A stretch of 64,000 bases of DNA from Phytophthora sp. 'mugwort' (lineage: Eukaryota; Oomycota; Peronosporomycetes; Peronosporales; Peronosporaceae). A program made the translations under genes and the position numbers. Position 1 is the first letter of the stretch. Each line of letters starts with the position of its first letter. The notes beneath the pieces are model-generated. The model worked only from the letters and a program-made list of their open reading frames with translations. It was not told the origin of the DNA and did no database searches. This document shows, piece by piece, positions 60,415-64,000 of this stretch. Location: contig JAUCEF010000006.1 of NCBI GenBank assembly GCA_033558025.1, forward strand, positions 2,976,001-3,040,000, given 5' to 3'.

Positions 60415-60566
60415 ATATCTTCATGAAGCTCTTCCTCGACGGGGGCTTCATCCTAGATGTCAACGCGAGGGACTACAACGACCAAGTCCTCGACTTAGGC
60501 CGCCGCGCTGAAGTCGAACTGCTCGCGTTCTTGAAGGGAGAGCGTATCAGGGTCTATAAGTGCTAA

Positions 60567-61559
60567 CTTGCGATCGGAAGCATCGCTGATCCTGCACCTG
60601 TTGACACGCAAGACATACTCACCCCTGGCGGTCGCGTGTAAGACAGTTAGTTATACATTCAAATACATGTCCATCCTTAGAACCACACTGGTTATATATA
60701 CAACAAGCTTCGCGTGTTCACAGACCTCATAGCGCACCGCATACAACTGCGAACATCACCTGGCACACACACATTACAGAACACATAGCACGCAAACATA
60801 CACAAGCACACAGTCTTGCCTCCAACCCCATCTGGATCAATAACACCGGCCTGATTCGAACAGACATCTCAGGGACGAAGCCCTGCGCTCTTGGCTGTTG
60901 ACCTACGGTGCTGCGGGGGGGGTCGTGGTGTGCGAGCATGTGTCTGTCCGGAGGTCTGCGCAGTAGCTCGAAAAAATCGAAGACGAGGTCGTTGTGGCTC
61001 CGTCGCGAGCCCAGTCTTCCCCAGCCGCAAAAGCGTGGCATGGCTATCACCGACACATGGCAGGCCGCTATTGGATGATATAAAGGCCAATCGCGAAGGC
61101 TATAGACGGAGACGGCCACGCACTCTCTATGAGTGTATATTGGTCAATGTATTTCTACCAATAGGTAGTAAAACCGGATACTCGGCGACAAATGCTTTAA
61201 ATTGTGGCCCCCTGCTGTCGTTTCGCCTTCATTAATGAATTTGCCGGGACCGGTGCATATTTGCTCCGGGCTTAAAACGGCGTGTATGTTAAAAAGGCGA
61301 TTTTCTTAGCCCAGAGGCCTCTAGAGGCCATTTCCTTGCGGCTTTAACACCTTTTGCAAGCTGACAGGAAATGCAGAGGCGGGAGGCAAAACATCCCTAA
61401 ACCTAAATATACCAATATAATGTCGCGTAATACCGGTTTGTTGTCCAAGTCTTTTTCTTATCATCCCATGTGTCGGAATGTGTACGGATGTCGGAACCGT
61501 CACGATATGGAGGTTCAGAAATGACGGTTGGAATTGACTTGACCACTTTAGTGCACGGT
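60567..61559. other. Noncoding flank of Crypton 2, no gene seen
   Basis: Contains AT- and CA-rich stretches (for example 60,760-60,815) and a G8 run near 60,916. Short open frames on both strands have no recognisable domain. The 3' terminus of Crypton 2 must lie here, but I could not identify it. Confidence 0.45.
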
Positions 61560-63056
61560 CGCTACATGTTACCTTCCAGCAGCATTTCTTCGTAGTGAGG
61601 TGGCCTTGGAAGTCCACAGTAACTCGGCGCCTCTTGCCTTTCCCACACGGTGCCGGCGGCAGCAGTAAGTTGCTGAATTTCTCGTCTTTGCTTAAGTCAT
61701 TCAGCCTTGCCAGCATCTCCGCTGGCCCCAGCACTAGCGAAAAGCTGAAGCCGACCCTGTATGCACACCAACAATGTCGGATACAACCCCGTGGCGCGAA
61801 AACCATTTACAGCGTTACTAGGACGCATCATGGGTGCAAAGAGTACGCATTGCACGCGACACCAATCGCGTCGGTCTTGAGATCGTGCAGCTTGAACAGA
61901 CCAACAGTTTCGCGTTCAATGAAGTTTTACCACGGTCTTAAACGGTTCAAACACCGCAACATCGAGGGCTGGTACAGATGCGTCGAATTTGGCGGCAGAG
62001 GCACTAGCAAGATGTCAAGCTCCGAGCACGCCGTTACTTCGTCTACACGCATATACCCCGTCAAAACAGATAGAAACAAAAAACAGTTTATCTGGTTAGT
62101 TCCAAATGAAGGCTCATATTCGTACCGATACCGAAATGCGAGGAGCTGTTGTCAAGTACGAGCACCACTGGACGCTGCACACCCTCTCGCGTCAAGTGGA
62201 CATCAAACAGCAGCACCCAAAGCTTAAAAACTCTGGCATTACTGAAGCCCTTCGGCGACCCAGTCACCGACGCAAAATCGATCGAGATTGCGGCAACCGC
62301 GTTGCGGTAAATACGCTTCCCCGCTAAGATAATAAGCGGGGCCACAGCGATACCGACCGCACTTACGGTAACAACCACATCATGTGAAAGATAGGCTTAG
62401 CCTCTTGATTCCAAACGTTAGTAGAACCTTTGACAGCGATCATCTTGCGTGTTGACGCTTTCGGCATGAAGGACGTCTGATCCATGTTGGAGACCTGGCT
62501 AGCGTCGAACCTCTTCTCAATGATGAGACGCGCCATCGTGTAGAATAGACCCAGAACCGCTTCAGCTCCGACTTGGTTGCGAACACGGGTAATTTGATGG
62601 GCGATACGTGGAGCGAGGACCGGATTTCTTCCTAGGAAAGGCCGGTACCAGCTAGTTGTCAGTGGCTTCAGGGGGGGGGGGGGGCTGTGCGGCGGGTATA
62701 CATAGGCTGGGTGGCCAAGTATACCTCGTTGGCCTTGGCAAAAATTCCAGAAGGGCCAACGGGAGCAACGACCCGCTGCATCGCAGCAACCCACTCCACT
62801 AAGTCTGCTTCCAGCTATTCGGGGAGCGTGGGCTTTGAGCCGCGACGCATTCCCGTAAGCGGTTTGCCTTCTCGCTGTCAACAGCCTTCTTTAATAGTGT
62901 CCGCACGGAGGTTTTCGTTATCCGCGCCACCGCTGCGTACTTCTCGCCTCCGGAAACGCGGGATAGCGTCGCGTGAAGGACTTCGATCTTGTAGGTTCCC
63001 CCACGCGGCAGCTTGACAGCTTGGCGCTTGCTCTCTTTCGCCCCTCCCTCCATGGT
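61560..63056 (-). pseudogene. Second pogo-like DDE transposase remnant
   Basis: Minus-strand pieces: a basic N-terminal helix-turn-helix region (MEGGAKESKRQAVKLPRGG, 63,052 downward), VSNMDQTSFMPKASTRKMIA with the first Asp (about 62,480), a frame change near 62,375, VVLVLDNSSSH with the second Asp (about 62,145), then LDVAVFEPFKTVVKLH with the third (about 61,940) and FRATGLYP (about 61,790). This is the pogo/jerky-type DDD pattern. A G13 run near 62,672 lies in the gap between N-terminal and catalytic parts. Several stops and frameshifts are present. It differs clearly in sequence from the transposase at 49.6-51.0 kb. Confidence 0.7.
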
Positions 63057-64000
63057 CCAGACGCACGAGTGGCTGACCAGGGCCGCCACAAACCGAAAAC
63101 CTGTCCAAATCGATAGCTTGGTTTTGGATTTGTTTTCTAGGGGGACACAAAGCACTCAACTGGTCCTCAAGAGCACACCCAATCAGCATGGCAAATGTCG
63201 AATTTGCGCCAAGTGGTTGGTAGAAAGTCTACACCGTGCAAACAACCGGCACCGCGCACTAAAGTGGCAAACTAAGTTATACAAAGTTAAGATACTGAGC
63301 TGTAAAGAGGCTCTGCACGGTATATATGCCACGAATATCTCAGGTTTAACGGCTGAATGCGATAATTTTGGTGTGATTAATTTGACCAATTTTGGTGCAT
63401 GCTTAAATGAGGTATTCTCGATGAGGATTGATGTCCGACTGTCCAGTGGCAAACGATAGCATTGGAGTGGTTTAGTGGCATCGAGTCCACGCGCAATACG
63501 CTTGTTCGAGTCTGCCTGCAGAAATAACACAACAGGATCCTCCTCTGGGGGTCTGGAACCGCTTTGTGAGTTCTTTTGTTAATGCAACGAAGAAAAAGGA
63601 ATGTAATCAGTATCTGTAGCGACACTGAAGTCACACCCTGCTTGTATCCCTCGTTAAAACTGAGTAATAGATAATGCGTTCCTAATGCCGAACTAAAACT
63701 GATTTAAAAGTCCTAATGTAAAATACACATTCTAGTGAATCTGACCTAAAAACAGATTAAATACCACCCTGTATTTTATCATTAAATACTTAGTTCAAAT
63801 CACTTCAGTATAATTTCTGAGCCATACTGTATCAAGTATAGTCGGAGCAAGTATATTGCGATATTCAAGCACGCGGATTGGTCGTAAGCTGAGAACGGAG
63901 GTCACACACGCGAGCGAAGCGAGCATGCCTGCGGTTTGCAGACCGTTGGCGAAGCACACGGACGCAAGCCCAGGACCAACCACTGTTCAACCGTCAAGCG
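63057..64000. other. Right edge of the window, no supported gene
   Basis: AT-rich sequence with no recognisable coding region on either strand. Around 63,240-63,440 repeated short motifs (GGTGYG, CCAATTTTGGTG) occur. The last 150 bases are GC-richer, contain GAGCGAAGCGAGC, and may belong to a feature beyond the window. Confidence 0.4.

Larger units (their letters stand above)
53894..60566 (+). pseudogene. Crypton 2: tyrosine-recombinase transposon split by a copia element
   Basis: Pieces on the + strand: N-terminal part with ATMDRFGYYLATNEGNKGK and SYYRNVKLWLFDEYPHLR (53,966-54,241); the arginine-box part with CTKEDLQALIRCVY, WHCFGRSSDLGYIQ and CPLHALAVTLATQD (54,234-54,821); VNRMLKRVAEPAG then LTSHSFCRGGAQHANG (His-x-x-Arg, about 54,890) and TNKAFAYITNTARKD (likely catalytic Tyr, about 55,010); and a C-terminal part with YEWYTRVPQIWD (55,625-55,665) that continues after the copia at 60,419-60,566 with MKLFLDGGFILDVNARDYND. 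Frameshifts near 54,235, 54,800 and 55,100 inactivate it. The element encodes only a tyrosine recombinase, as Cryptons do. Termini not found. Confidence 0.8.

Noticed and set aside
1..64000. RXLR or Crinkler-type effector genes
   Set aside because: I looked for a signal peptide followed by RXLR or LFLAK in the main open frames and found none. The only clear signal peptide belongs to the GCC2/GCC3-type protein, without such a motif.
1..64000. CRISPR arrays, operons, riboswitches, bacterial promoters
   Set aside because: No regular spacer-repeat array or co-directional close gene clusters occur, and the introns and elements show a eukaryotic nuclear genome.
1..64000. tRNA or rRNA genes
   Set aside because: No cloverleaf with A and B boxes and no rRNA-like stretch was recognised by eye; a covariance-model scan could still find a tRNA that I missed.

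Overview
The window looks like gene-sparse, transposon-rich nuclear DNA of an oomycete, most likely Phytophthora or a close relative. The evidence is a myosin with a FYVE zinc finger, short GT-AG introns (45-156 bp), a Kozak-type start, long uninterrupted exons, and a mixture of DIRS, Crypton, Ty3/gypsy, Ty1/copia, Tc1/mariner, pogo-like and hAT remnants. Nothing suggests a bacterial or viral replicon. I worked by eye and by translation; family names rest on recognised motifs, not on searches.

Layout. 1-5.1 kb: decayed DIRS-like retrotransposon (+). 6.5-11.5 kb: intact FYVE-tailed IQ-repeat myosin gene (+). 12.0-16.6 kb: decayed Ty3/gypsy element (-) without a recognisable integrase. 17.4-20.4 kb: two-exon conserved protein of unknown function (+), convergent with 20.6-23.3 kb, a three-exon multi-pass membrane/coiled-coil protein (-). 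23.9-29.0 kb: two copia remnants in opposite orientation and a mariner pseudogene that itself carries an insertion. 29.4-45.0 kb: a giant inverted repeat with two 7,361-bp arms, almost identical, around an 876-bp spacer. 45.25-45.77 kb: a miniature hAT with matching ends and target duplication. 46.0-49.4 kb: a secreted cysteine-rich GCC2/GCC3-type protein (-). 49.6-51.0 kb: a nearly intact pogo-like transposase. 53.9-60.6 kb: a Crypton (tyrosine-recombinase transposon) split by a complete Ty1/copia element with both LTRs. 61.5-63.1 kb: a second pogo-like transposase remnant (-).

The most striking object is the inverted repeat. Each arm carries a full four-exon gene for a ~1,724-residue protein (lectin-like N-terminus, TerD-like centre, beta-sandwich C-terminal part), so the two copies are convergent. 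A Crypton open frame runs from the right arm into the spacer without a break, but is cut at the left inner junction. This suggests that the right arm plus spacer is the ancestral arrangement and the left arm the new inverted copy. The left gene copy then keeps only 53 bp of its own upstream DNA.

The ordinary host genes are the myosin (membrane-lipid-directed actin motor), the two convergent genes of unknown role, the duplicated lectin/TerD-like gene and the secreted cysteine-rich protein. No operon-like or pathway relation among them is visible. The rest of the window is layered mobile DNA whose order of insertion can partly be read.
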